From: Desulfovibrionaceae bacterium
GTDB taxonomy: Bacteria > Desulfobacterota > Desulfovibrionia > Desulfovibrionales > Desulfovibrionaceae
Direction of reading: 5' to 3'
DNA length: 64,000 nt
NCBI GenBank assembly: GCA_028689675.1
Contig: JAQVCS010000002.1
Coordinates: forward strand, 174,966 to 238,965
Below the pieces are notes generated by a model, which was given only the letters and a program-made list of their open reading frames with translations, was not told the origin of the DNA and ran no database searches. Both the position numbers and the translations under genes were made by a program. Below, one piece after another: positions 1 to 8,274 of this stretch; within the stretch, counting starts at the first letter, position 1; the number at the start of each line of letters is the position of its first letter.

Positions 1-1
1 C

Positions 2-676
2 CGTCACAGGGGCGTTTATAAAAATGTCCCCAACAGCGTGGCGGCCTTTGACGCCGAGGGTAGAGAAATCGGCATAGTCTTTGAAACGGCCACGCCTTTT
101 GAAACGCCGGAGCGGATGCGAGAACTGGTGGAGTGGACACAAGCCGCGTTGGAAACACGCAGTCTGCACCCGCTGCTGGTGATTGGCATATTCACGGTGG
201 TGTTTTTGACAATTCATCCCTTTCAAGACGGCAACGGACGGCTGTCCCGTATTTTGACGGCACTGCTCCTGTTGCGCTGCGGCTATGCCTATACGCCGTA
301 CTCTTCGCGGGAAAGCGTTATCGAGCAAAATAAGGAAAGCTACTATCTGGCATTGCACCAGACGCAGGGAACACTACGAACTGAATCCCCGAACTGGCAG
401 CCTTGGTTGCTCTTTTTCCTCCGCACCCTGCAACAGCAAGTGCAACGCCTCAAAAAGAAAGTTGAACGTGAAAGGCTGCTTCTGGCAGCCCTGCCCGAAC
501 TGGCTGTGCAGATAGTGGAATACGTCCGGCAGCATGGCAGGGTGACACTCAAAGAAATGCAGTTGCTCACCGGAGTCAGTCGTAATACGCTGAAAGAACA
601 CTTCCGTCGCTTAGCGGCAAATGGCCAGCTGGAGATGCAGGGCAAGGGGCGCGGGGTGTGGTACAGGCTGAAGTAA
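2..676 (+). CDS. Fic family protein, 5'-truncated by the window edge
   Basis: The frame is open from base 2, so the true start lies left of the window; the GTG at 38 is only an internal valine. The protein carries the Fic signature HPFQDGNGRLSR (about 70 residues in), whose His is the catalytic residue of AMP-transfer (or related) reactions onto target-protein hydroxyls. The C-terminal 60 residues look like a winged helix-turn-helix (GVSRNTLKEHFRRL), a common arrangement in stand-alone bacterial Fic proteins. It is on the plus strand, pointing toward the radical SAM gene on the other strand. Its GC content is like the host, unlike the AT-rich module beside it. It is probably element cargo or flanking accessory DNA; its target is unknown. 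Confidence 0.85.
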   Translation, partial: RHRGVYKNVPNSVAAFDAEGREIGIVFETATPFETPERMRELVEWTQAALETRSLHPLLVIGIFTVVFLTIHPFQDGNGRLSRILTALLLLRCGYAYTPYSSRESVIEQNKESYYLALHQTQGTLRTESPNWQPWLLFFLRTLQQQVQRLKKKVERERLLLAALPELAVQIVEYVRQHGRVTLKEMQLLTGVSRNTLKEHFRRLAANGQLEMQGKGRGVWYRLK

Positions 677-848
677 CACACAACACGAACAGAGGGCAGA
701 CACGGTGGCGACCACGAACAGCGTACGGTACTACATTGCCGGCTAAAGAGTACCATGCCCCGACCTGAAATAACAGATCTTTGCCGAATCCTTGGCATAG
801 GCAAAAATATGGAAGAGTATCTTGTGTACCTTGGTTATTATGTATTTT

Positions 849-2300
849 TTATTTATTTAAAAGATTTTTATAAAATTTTGCAATGTCACAGAAATATTCA
901 TTAATTTTTAACGGATCGCCGAATGGATTTTCGTTCGCATTTCTTACCATGCACATAGTACAAAATTTTTTATCAGGACATTGAATACATTTAGGAAAAT
1001 CACGTTTACGCAGTGCTCTTAGATATATAATTTTTTCAGAATGTTCCCATATATCATTGAGAAAAGTTTTTTTTATATTTCCTACAACATAACCTTGCCA
1101 TCCAGCACACGGGTATACGTTGCCATTTTCTGTTATACAAATAGAAGAGGTACAAACGCTGCAAACAGGATCATCAGGAGTAATATTATTTTTACTTTCA
1201 GCTTCTATTTTTATTTGTTCTAAATATTTTTTATTATATGTAGATCTTTTACAAACAAATTCTTTAATATCATCAATCGATAGGCGGCATGACAAATTTT
1301 CTGTAGTATTGTCATATCTTGCAATTATTACTGGATCAGCACTGGCGTAAATGTTGTGTTCCTCTGCCCATTCGATAACGTCATTATAACAATCCTTGTT
1401 TTGAATCATTATTGGACAGCTTATTTGTACGGTTATATCGTTTTCAATTAATTTTAGAATAGCATTTTTTGTTTCTTCAAAACTTCCTGTTCTTTGAGTT
1501 ATTCTGTCATGAACATTATTATTCATAGAATATAGTGAAGTCTGTACCCCTAAAAGGGGATTTTTTTTCATTTCTTGAATTATATCATCGTTAAGTAATG
1601 TTAAGTTACTAAGAATATTTACTGAAAAATTGTACTCTCTACACTTTGCAATAAATTCAAGAAAATTCTTATGTAACATGGGTTCGCCACCACTCAGTGT
1701 TAAGTGGAGTACCCCCATTTCATGGGATTGTTTCAATATATTATAAAATAAATCCTGATTAATCTCACTTGTTTTATTTTCGTGTGGAATATAACAGTGA
1801 ATACATCGCTCGTCACATTTACTTGTTATTTCTATATGTATATTGGTAAGTTGCGGTTTACCATGAAAATATTCTTCTAGAAAATCTTGTGGTGTTTTCT
1901 CTTGGCATGAATCTGTTTGCGCTTGATTTACTTGTATAGGTTGCGTACTATTTTTATATGAAGATATTATATCTTTGCTTTTACATTCATCTGGAGTTTT
2001 TCCAGATACAACAAATCTATCATTTTCAAGAGATAAATAAAATTCTCGTGCATCATTTTTTATTATTTCAATATCGATCCCGTCGAAGAACTTGCCTATT
2101 TTTTTTGTAATATTATCAAGATGTTTTGGCGTATCATCTAAAACTGAAAAAAATATTGCACCACTTTCCGATAAAATTTTATCTCCAATATCATTTTTAT
2201 TTTCATTCTTCTTTTTATATCCGAAATTCCTGTTGTCAGTGATATATCCAAACGAATCATATTTTCTAAATATAATATTTGAACTTCTTTTAAAAAACAT
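849..2300 (-). CDS. Radical SAM/SPASM peptide-modifying enzyme with N-terminal leader-binding-like domain
   Basis: About 483 residues. The N-terminal 100 or so residues resemble a PqqD-like/RRE fold as found in front of RiPP radical SAM maturases. Next is the radical SAM core with CDERCIHC (Cx3Cx2C, near residues 162-169) for the SAM-binding 4Fe-4S cluster, followed by GGEP. The C-terminus has a SPASM cysteine set (CSVC, C in YPCAG, CIQCPDKKFC, CMV, final FC) for auxiliary clusters. Enzymes of this class make thioether, C-C or other crosslinks on ribosomal peptides. I chose ATG 2300 because GAGG sits 7 bases upstream; an ATG at 2312 lacks a ribosome site. The gene is far richer in AT than its neighbours, which suggests separate transfer. 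Its likely substrate is the peptide encoded just upstream at 2424-2540. Confidence 0.9.
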   Translation of the reverse strand: MFFKRSSNIIFRKYDSFGYITDNRNFGYKKKNENKNDIGDKILSESGAIFFSVLDDTPKHLDNITKKIGKFFDGIDIEIIKNDAREFYLSLENDRFVVSGKTPDECKSKDIISSYKNSTQPIQVNQAQTDSCQEKTPQDFLEEYFHGKPQLTNIHIEITSKCDERCIHCYIPHENKTSEINQDLFYNILKQSHEMGVLHLTLSGGEPMLHKNFLEFIAKCREYNFSVNILSNLTLLNDDIIQEMKKNPLLGVQTSLYSMNNNVHDRITQRTGSFEETKNAILKLIENDITVQISCPIMIQNKDCYNDVIEWAEEHNIYASADPVIIARYDNTTENLSCRLSIDDIKEFVCKRSTYNKKYLEQIKIEAESKNNITPDDPVCSVCTSSICITENGNVYPCAGWQGYVVGNIKKTFLNDIWEHSEKIIYLRALRKRDFPKCIQCPDKKFCTMCMVRNANENPFGDPLKINEYFCDIAKFYKNLLNK

Positions 2301-2382
2301 ATGATTCCTCATTAAAAAATAATCTTTAATTTTGATAAAAATGAGAGGTCCAGGACAATGCCCATTTTTTTAAAGCAAATCT

Positions 2383-2422
2383 AAAAAATCAGCCCCCTAG
2401 AGTTTGAGGAGGCTGATTTTTC
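2383..2422 (-). terminator. Intrinsic terminator/attenuator between peptide gene and radical SAM gene
   Basis: An 11-bp stem pairs 2384-2394 with 2411-2421, with a run of T on the minus strand after the hairpin. It starts 1 base past the stop codon of the 38-residue peptide gene. Placement directly after a precursor gene and before its modifying enzyme would make the precursor transcript more abundant than the enzyme transcript. The stem is flanked by A and T runs, so it could also stop transcription in the other direction. Confidence 0.8.
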
Positions 2423-2423
2423 A

Positions 2424-2540
2424 TTAGCGCCCACTTGGCCTGGGCGGATTACAGGGTCTGCCACTCGGCTTGCTATTAGGACGGCATTCGGCCATCCGTA
2501 CAACCCCTTGCGTCAAAACTTTAGGTTTTTCATAGGTCAT
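2424..2540 (-). CDS. Putative RiPP precursor peptide (38 residues)
   Basis: This short gene reads ATG (2540) to TAA (2424). Its ribosome site is almost perfectly complementary to 16S rRNA (GGAGGTGAT, 4 bases before ATG), and a promoter with a TTGACA -35 lies upstream. The first half has the leader-like motif YEKPKVL; a YxxP motif is the recognised leader element bound by the RRE domain in lasso and related systems. The second half holds two cysteines in two imperfect repeats, CRPNSKPSGR and CNPPRPSGR, very rich in Pro, Arg, Ser and Gly. The terminator and then the radical SAM/SPASM gene follow at once on the same strand. I know of no named precursor family with this core; product structure and activity are unknown. 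Confidence 0.75.
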   Translation of the reverse strand: MTYEKPKVLTQGVVRMAECRPNSKPSGRPCNPPRPSGR

Positions 2541-2576
2541 TAGTATCACCTCCCTTTTGTCTTTATAGATTTTCTT

Positions 2577-2604
2577 AAGATAGTATTTTTGGGGAAGTTG
2601 TCAA
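2577..2604 (-). promoter_or_regulatory. Sigma-70-type promoter of the peptide cluster
   Basis: The minus strand shows TTGACA (2599-2604), a 16-base spacer and TATCTT (2577-2582), 36 bases before the peptide start. The -35 box is a full consensus match and the region is AT-rich. The rest of the 250-base gap 2541-2790 shows no gene. Confidence 0.65.
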
Positions 2605-2790
2605 CAGTATCAAGCTGTCTTTTCCCTACAACTTGGACTCATTGCATGTATTTATGTCGAAAATATCACATTTATCTGCTCTACAAGAAAGGATGCCAGA
2701 AAAATAAACGCTTTATTTTGCCCTAAGCTGTCTTTTGCTTATAAAATACTTGATTTTTTTATTTATAAAAAAACAGCAGAAACGCCCGTC

Positions 2791-5271
2791 TCAAAACACC
2801 CGCGCGAATTCCTCGCTGGTAATCACCGTATCCCAGCCACCACGTTGTTCGCCTTTATGCCTGTTTATTCCGGTATAGCTCAAGCTGGCGTCTTCGTAGC
2901 GTTTGAATTTATAGACAGCATCGTTCATAAGGGCATCGTTGAACACTCCCAGCGACACCAGCAGCTCGAAGTCCGTGATTTCCAAGCCTGTTACCTTGCG
3001 GAATAGCTCCGGCTCAAGCTGAGTGATGACATCCTTGAGGCATTGCTCGCGGTTATCGGTAAGATACATGAATATAGGGATGCGCGTGGCAAATTTGATG
3101 AGTTTGTCTTGTATCTGCTTGCGCTTACTTTTGTATTCCTTCTCTTCTTCTGACAGCGGCCTTTTTGTATCTGGTGTCTTTTTTTCTCCGTCTTTTTTTG
3201 CTTTCTTCACCGCATCAGATTTTGCGATGATGGTTTTGATATCTTCGTTCAGGCTGCGGAATCCTTCAATTTTCATGAGGGCATTCATGGCATTTTGATT
3301 CGCCATGAGGCGCGCCAGCGTGTCATTATCTACATTAACGAGTAAGGCACTTTCCCAGCGTTTGGCCAGAAGCGTGGCTGATGTCCCGGCCATAGCCATA
3401 TCGAGGATATCACGGGCATTTATCTGCCGCATATTCATGCCATCATACGCAATGACAGGCAGAAAATTGATGAACTCGCCCACCTTATCCTCTGGGCTTC
3501 TACCGTTCACGTCCAGTTTACAGCTGTAGTCCGCTATTTGGCGCAGGGCGCGGTCAAGCGCGAAGTCGAAGACATAGCACTCCTGTTTCAAAATTTCTTT
3601 TCGTCCGTCGTCGGTGGCGATTTCCCACGGGCTTTGCACGCGGAAGGCCGCCTGAAAATAGGTTTCTGGACTGGAAAGATTACGGAGCATGAAAATTCCC
3701 GTCCAAGGTTTGACTGTGACGCCTGTGGTGAGTTTGCCACAAGAAAGCGTGATCGTTTTGCAGTCCAGCGGATTTTCCATGGATTCCTGCACTGGCGCGA
3801 GGGCCGCAGCGCCGTTGCCAGCCTCTATTCCGGCGCAAACGTTGACGGTATAGCTGTGGTAAAAAGTATTATGCCGTTCCTCAAGTAAATTTTTCATGGC
3901 ATAACATGCGGAGACATTGGGCAGAAACCACAAGGTATGCTGGAGCACGTTCAACAGGCGTGCATCGGCATAGGGCATGACTGGTTTGCGCGCCTTCAAA
4001 TCGTCCACGGCTGTTTCCATGAACGCTCCCCGTATAAGGTCGAGCCATTTTTGCACGTCAGATTTATGGAGAAAGGCAGCCTTACGTCCCTTACCTTCGG
4101 CGGCAAAAAAAACATTCAAGTCAAACTCGTTGAACTCGCCCTGCATGGCTATTTTCCGAATGCTTTCTGGTATCTGATAGGCCATCATGACCATGCGGGG
4201 CAAGGATGCGTAGGGATTGCCTTCTCCCGCCCATTCTTCCTTGGCCTTTTGCTCGTCAGAATACGTCCAATTGTAAATCTGTTCTTCGATGAATTCCCCA
4301 GAATTGAGCGCACGGAATGGTGTCCCCGAAAGAAACAGATAGCGACGTGTCGTAATAGGTAAAAAAGACTCATCATAGGCATTGCCGCGATCATATCGTT
4401 CAAAATTTATGCTGTCGAATTTGTCGTCGTCTTCCTGTTCAAAGAGTTTCTTTGCGTTTTCCTTCCAAGCGCCGAAATGGTATTCATCAAAAATAACCAT
4501 GTCCCAGTTGATGGTATGCACCCATTCATTTTTGGGCTTGATACCGCCATTTTCCCGGTTCACGCCAAGGAAATCTTGAAAGGAACCAAAGCAGACCACA
4601 GGACGCTCTGCATCCGCTTTTTCGTAGGATAGTTCCGTGTCGTGCGTAATAAATTGCCAGCCTGCGAAGTCGATATGTGAGGCAAGGTCGTCACGCCATG
4701 CACTCAGCACGGCAGGCTTGAAGGTAAGTACCAGTACACGCTTCATCTTCATACGCAGGGCAAGCTGATAGGCGGCGAAGGTCTTGCCGAAACGCATCTT
4801 GCAATTCCACAAAAATTTAGGGATGCGCGAGCCTTCCGTTTCTACACTTTGAAAGTAAGCGCAGGTTTTGTCCACGGCGGCCTGCTGCTCTGGACGCATG
4901 GCAAAATCGAGCGTGCGGTTTTCGTCATTGTCGGTACGGTTTTTCACGGCCAGTACAGCGGCTTGCACGTTCTGTACAGCACAACGGAACCACTCGCCGC
5001 CTTTGTTTGTGATTCCCTTTCTTGTAAGAGCCCGATGAACATCATGATCTGTAAATGTGGAGCCATCAGGCCGCATGGCCTTACACTGAAATTCGATGGT
5101 GTACGGCTTGAGGCCCTTGGGCTGATCAACATTGAATTGCTCTTTGATGCGCTGTTCCACCGCGCGTGTGGTGTATCCCACCTTGAGCAGTCCAGCATAG
5201 GTTGGAGCGGGATTGCTGTAAGCGTAAATGGTAGGCTGTGCATCTGGGCGTGGAGGAAAATAGTCGGCCAT
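2791..5271 (-). CDS. GIY-YIG/T5orf172-type nuclease-helicase fusion (restriction-like)
   Basis: 826 residues. The first 100 resemble the T5orf172/Mug113 branch of GIY-YIG nucleases (KVGYTTRAVEQRI, later GGEWFRC). A superfamily 2 helicase follows: Walker A-like KMRFGKT (about 159-165), DEYH (262-265), SGTP (315-317) and a motif VI-like QAAFRVQ. The gene begins 1 base after the stop of the adenine-methyltransferase gene, so the two are translationally coupled. The nuclease-helicase next to methyltransferase subunits indicates restriction or phage defence acting on unmodified DNA, but the substrate and cleavage chemistry are inferred. The stop at 2791 precedes a T-rich stretch that may end the transcript. 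Confidence 0.85.
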   Translation of the reverse strand: MADYFPPRPDAQPTIYAYSNPAPTYAGLLKVGYTTRAVEQRIKEQFNVDQPKGLKPYTIEFQCKAMRPDGSTFTDHDVHRALTRKGITNKGGEWFRCAVQNVQAAVLAVKNRTDNDENRTLDFAMRPEQQAAVDKTCAYFQSVETEGSRIPKFLWNCKMRFGKTFAAYQLALRMKMKRVLVLTFKPAVLSAWRDDLASHIDFAGWQFITHDTELSYEKADAERPVVCFGSFQDFLGVNRENGGIKPKNEWVHTINWDMVIFDEYHFGAWKENAKKLFEQEDDDKFDSINFERYDRGNAYDESFLPITTRRYLFLSGTPFRALNSGEFIEEQIYNWTYSDEQKAKEEWAGEGNPYASLPRMVMMAYQIPESIRKIAMQGEFNEFDLNVFFAAEGKGRKAAFLHKSDVQKWLDLIRGAFMETAVDDLKARKPVMPYADARLLNVLQHTLWFLPNVSACYAMKNLLEERHNTFYHSYTVNVCAGIEAGNGAAALAPVQESMENPLDCKTITLSCGKLTTGVTVKPWTGIFMLRNLSSPETYFQAAFRVQSPWEIATDDGRKEILKQECYVFDFALDRALRQIADYSCKLDVNGRSPEDKVGEFINFLPVIAYDGMNMRQINARDILDMAMAGTSATLLAKRWESALLVNVDNDTLARLMANQNAMNALMKIEGFRSLNEDIKTIIAKSDAVKKAKKDGEKKTPDTKRPLSEEEKEYKSKRKQIQDKLIKFATRIPIFMYLTDNREQCLKDVITQLEPELFRKVTGLEITDFELLVSLGVFNDALMNDAVYKFKRYEDASLSYTGINRHKGEQRGGWDTVITSEEFARVF

Positions 5272-5272
5272 T

Positions 5273-6808
5273 TTATTTGTCCACGTCCATAGGTTTGATC
5301 ATGGACTCGATGAAAGATATTTCTTCTTCCGTCAGACCGTATTTGGCGTAGAGCTCGGCGTCTGTCCAGGGTTTGGAGAAATCTTGGAGGGGGACAAATT
5401 CATATACTCCGCGCATAGCGTGTTGAGCATTTTTCTTTTGGAGGACAAGAAATCTAAAAAATTTAGTGGAAATATATGAAATGACATTTTGACAAACTAT
5501 CTTATTTTCAAATGGGCCTATAACGAGATAACTTTGATTGCAAACTGTATTAGGTTCGCCATAAAATGGCCTACCTAAAATTGTATGAGGAAATACATCA
5601 CTACCACTTCCTGCTTCTGGTATATATACTTTATGCCATGCAATCATTTTATGACCTTTTAATATGCTTTTGATTGGCGTAAATGAAGTTCCTCCTTTGA
5701 ATTTTTTATTATTTCCACTAATATACATTTTTATATCATCAGGATGTGTTTTTTGTGGAGTTCCTTTATAACTTGTGACTAGGCCAAATGGAGTTTGAGG
5801 ACTAACAAATTCATTAAAATATTTTGTGCCTTTTTTGTAAATTTTATGCAAAATTGTTATGGATTGATTATACCTAATAAAAGTAGAATTTCCATTCTCA
5901 AGTAATGGTCTTTTTGCTGGGCCAATATTTTTATTGTTAATATGAGTAGTTATTTCACAATCGCCGTGATAGTGATAGTTCCACAAAAAATAACAAACCC
6001 CAGCTTTTATCTGTACACCAGGAAAACAATCTGTGGCATTTGGATAGTCATGTAATATTTGAATTCTATTGTCGTTAAGCATTGATTTTCTAAAATCATC
6101 TAGACCACGGCCACCAGCATACCAACGAGCAGGAATGATCATAATAAGAAAACGTGGATTAAGTTTTTTTGCACAAGAAACAAATTTTTGATAGATAGGA
6201 ATTGCGTAGTTTTCTTTTTCTACACCTACGTTCAACTGATACGGCGGATTCCCGATAATAACGTCAAACTTCATATCAAAAATTTTCTCTGGATTCTGGA
6301 TATGAATAAATTCATACGCATGGGACTCCAGATCTACCCCACGATCGTATTCTGCCTGTGAGGCTCCGCAATATTCACATTTTTCATTTTTCCAACAATG
6401 CTTAACACGTCCAAAGCGAATATTGCCATCCGTATTTTCAAAACGAGATATAGTATAATCCCCATTTGCTTCTTTTGAACAATAAAGAGACCTGCGGGAA
6501 AGCAATGCGGTAAGAGCGGTAAGGGCGATCCCAAAGAGCTGTTTGTGGAAAATATGGTTAAGGCGTACCTGCAAGTCGGGAAATTCTTTTTCCAGTCCTT
6601 TGATGAGCCGTTTGGCGATTTCACGCAAAAACACGCCACTTTTGCAGGCTGGGTCAAGGAATGTTACCTTTGGATCACTCCAGATGGATTCCGGCAGCAT
6701 ATCCAACATGGCATTCGCCACTTCGGGCGGGGTGAAAACTTCATCGCTGGACAAATTGGCAAGACAGGAAAGGACGTCAGGATTATGCCCATGCTGGAGG
6801 TTAGGCAT
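5273..6808 (-). CDS. N6-adenine DNA methyltransferase (Eco57I-like)
   Basis: 511 residues. Visible motifs are VFTPPEVANAMLDML (motif X-like, about 24-38), FLDPACKSGVFL (motif I, SAM binding, about 50-61) and GNPPYQL (motif IV, about 186-192), typical of gamma-class adenine methylases. CWKNEKCEYCG (138-148) could hold a metal. The DNA of the C-terminal half, about 5400-6300, is clearly more AT-rich than the N-terminal part; this is the usual place of the target-recognition region and suggests recombinational exchange of specificity. The start overlaps the preceding gene by 8 bases and the stop is 1 base before the helicase gene, so the three form one operon. Confidence 0.9.
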   Translation of the reverse strand: MPNLQHGHNPDVLSCLANLSSDEVFTPPEVANAMLDMLPESIWSDPKVTFLDPACKSGVFLREIAKRLIKGLEKEFPDLQVRLNHIFHKQLFGIALTALTALLSRRSLYCSKEANGDYTISRFENTDGNIRFGRVKHCWKNEKCEYCGASQAEYDRGVDLESHAYEFIHIQNPEKIFDMKFDVIIGNPPYQLNVGVEKENYAIPIYQKFVSCAKKLNPRFLIMIIPARWYAGGRGLDDFRKSMLNDNRIQILHDYPNATDCFPGVQIKAGVCYFLWNYHYHGDCEITTHINNKNIGPAKRPLLENGNSTFIRYNQSITILHKIYKKGTKYFNEFVSPQTPFGLVTSYKGTPQKTHPDDIKMYISGNNKKFKGGTSFTPIKSILKGHKMIAWHKVYIPEAGSGSDVFPHTILGRPFYGEPNTVCNQSYLVIGPFENKIVCQNVISYISTKFFRFLVLQKKNAQHAMRGVYEFVPLQDFSKPWTDAELYAKYGLTEEEISFIESMIKPMDVDK

Positions 6809-7472
6809 GATGTACCCTCCAGTATTCTACCGGCGGAAATTCCTGGACGGGGGAGGGGATGAACGCGCCCTGCTCACTGTCGTACTCCCAACCCGGTGTA
6901 TAGAGCAGCCCTTGTCTTTTTTGTTTTTCCGATTCTCCCGAAATGAGTTTGTCCAGCCGGAAGTCACGCCGCTTCATGAGGTCGCCGGAGATAAGCGACC
7001 ATTCCGAGAACACGATGGGCGTTCCATCACTCTGGAGCAGTGTGAGCGCGTCCCCGCATAGGATATTACGTTCCAGAAGAAAGCGCACAGCCTCAAGGCA
7101 TTCTGCGCTGACAGCAAGACCGGCAACGGTAGCGGCGGATTGCTCCCAAAGACTGTAAAGACGTTGGCGGCATTCTACCGCGTTATCTTCCAAGAGTTCC
7201 ACGCCATACAGGCTGGAAAGTGCCAGCACGGCATACCGTTCGTATTCATGGGGACTTTTGCCGTAGCGTGAGGTCACTACGGCCAGCTTTCGGGCAAGGA
7301 CTTCGGCAAGAAAATTGCCATTGCCGCAGGCGGGTTCAAGAAAACGGCTTTCAATGCGCTCGGTTTCTGATTTCACGAGGTCGCACATAGCTTTTACTTC
7401 CCGCTCTGCGGTGAATACTTCGCCATGAGCTGCCACGCGCTCCCGTGATTTGACTTGTGTGCTTTCCGCCAT
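6801..7472 (-). CDS. Methyltransferase-like subunit lacking the catalytic NPPY motif
   Basis: 223 residues from ATG 7472 (GAGAGGGG upstream; the longer frame begins with TTG). It has GEVFTAEREV and the SAM-binding motif FLEPACGNGNFL, as in the N-terminal half of adenine methylases. No (N/D/S)PPY motif is visible; the C-terminal half instead has SLISGDLMKRRDF and a WRVHHA ending. It may be an accessory SAM-binding or structural subunit working with the complete methylase that follows with an 8-base overlap. Although short, its clean start and stop and tight coupling argue against it being a broken gene. Confidence 0.75.
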   Translation of the reverse strand: MAESTQVKSRERVAAHGEVFTAEREVKAMCDLVKSETERIESRFLEPACGNGNFLAEVLARKLAVVTSRYGKSPHEYERYAVLALSSLYGVELLEDNAVECRQRLYSLWEQSAATVAGLAVSAECLEAVRFLLERNILCGDALTLLQSDGTPIVFSEWSLISGDLMKRRDFRLDKLISGESEKQKRQGLLYTPGWEYDSEQGAFIPSPVQEFPPVEYWRVHHA

Positions 7473-7498
7473 ATCCCCTCTCTGCAAAGGTGGCGGAA

Positions 7499-7635
7499 AA
7501 GTGTACTACCGCGCCGTAGGGTACGTAAGAGCTTTAAAGCAACCCGTACTATCCAGTAATGATTGACCAAGTCCTTTTTCTGGGCTAAACTATTACTTGA
7601 CAGTCTATTTTATAGGGTGGCGCGGTAGTACACTT
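7499..7635. repeat. Long inverted repeat with 17-bp perfect arms, 103-bp spacer
   Basis: The arms AAGTGTACTACCGCGCC (7499-7515) and its exact reverse complement (7619-7635) bracket the gap between the methyltransferase operon and the serine recombinase gene. The left arm lies about 27 bases from the methyltransferase start, the right arm 11 bases from the recombinase stop. Related GCGGTACACTT boxes occur at 10037-10177. It could be an operator, a resolution site for the recombinase or the boundary of an inserted cassette. Confidence 0.8.
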
Positions 7636-7645
7636 CTGTGTCCGT

Positions 7646-8251
7646 TTATGGACAAACTTTCTTATATAATTTCACCTTCTTGCGAAAAGTTGACCTGGCC
7701 ATCTCTGTACGTTTGGCTGCCTCAGTCATTGAAATAAATCCTTGCTCCCACAGCAGAGATATTTCAGCAAAATTTTTCGGCAAGGGTTGAGGTTGGGGGC
7801 CAAATTTTACCCCATTCCTTTTCGCAGCGGCAATCCCTTCAGCCTGCCGTTTTCGAATATTCTCCCGTTCATTTTGAGCGACAAAGGAAAGGACCTGTAA
7901 CACAAGATCTGCAATGAAGGTACCGAGCAAATTTTTATCCCGTTTGGTGTCGAGCAGAGGCATATCCAGCACGAGTATATCTATACGTTTTTCTTTGGTT
8001 AATACCCGCCATTGCTCCAGAATTTCTTCATAGTTACGGCCCAACCGATCAATGCTGGTGATGCACATCTGATCGCCGGGTTTTAAGCAAGTGAGAAGGG
8101 CCTGATATTGCGGACGCTGAAAATCCTTGCCCGACAGCTTATCCATAAAGATATGATCGGCAGGGATAGCGCGTTGCTCAAGGGCTAGACGCTGCCTACT
8201 TTCATTCTGGTCTGTACTGGATACGCGGATGTATCCGTATGTCTGTTCCAT
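7646..8251 (-). CDS. Serine recombinase (resolvase/invertase family)
   Basis: 201 residues. It begins TYGYIRVSSTDQNESRQRLAL, the conserved N-terminus of small serine recombinases with the catalytic Ser in YIRVSS, followed by ITSIDRLGRN and IRKRQAEGI. A C-terminal helix-turn-helix (SMTEAAKRTEMARSTFRKKVK) would bind the recombination site. ATG 8251 has GGAGG 8 bases upstream and is preferred over an upstream GTG. Such enzymes resolve multimers or invert segments; here it probably serves the mobile element. The 7499-7635 inverted repeat lies immediately downstream and is a candidate site. Confidence 0.9.
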   Translation of the reverse strand: MEQTYGYIRVSSTDQNESRQRLALEQRAIPADHIFMDKLSGKDFQRPQYQALLTCLKPGDQMCITSIDRLGRNYEEILEQWRVLTKEKRIDILVLDMPLLDTKRDKNLLGTFIADLVLQVLSFVAQNERENIRKRQAEGIAAAKRNGVKFGPQPQPLPKNFAEISLLWEQGFISMTEAAKRTEMARSTFRKKVKLYKKVCP

Positions 8252-8274
8252 GCGTATTCCTCCAAGTGTTTGAT

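Noticed and set aside
755..904. A short frame starting ATG at 755 between the Fic and radical SAM genes
   Set aside because: It runs into the 3' end of the radical SAM gene on the other strand, has no ribosome site and shows no recognisable pattern.
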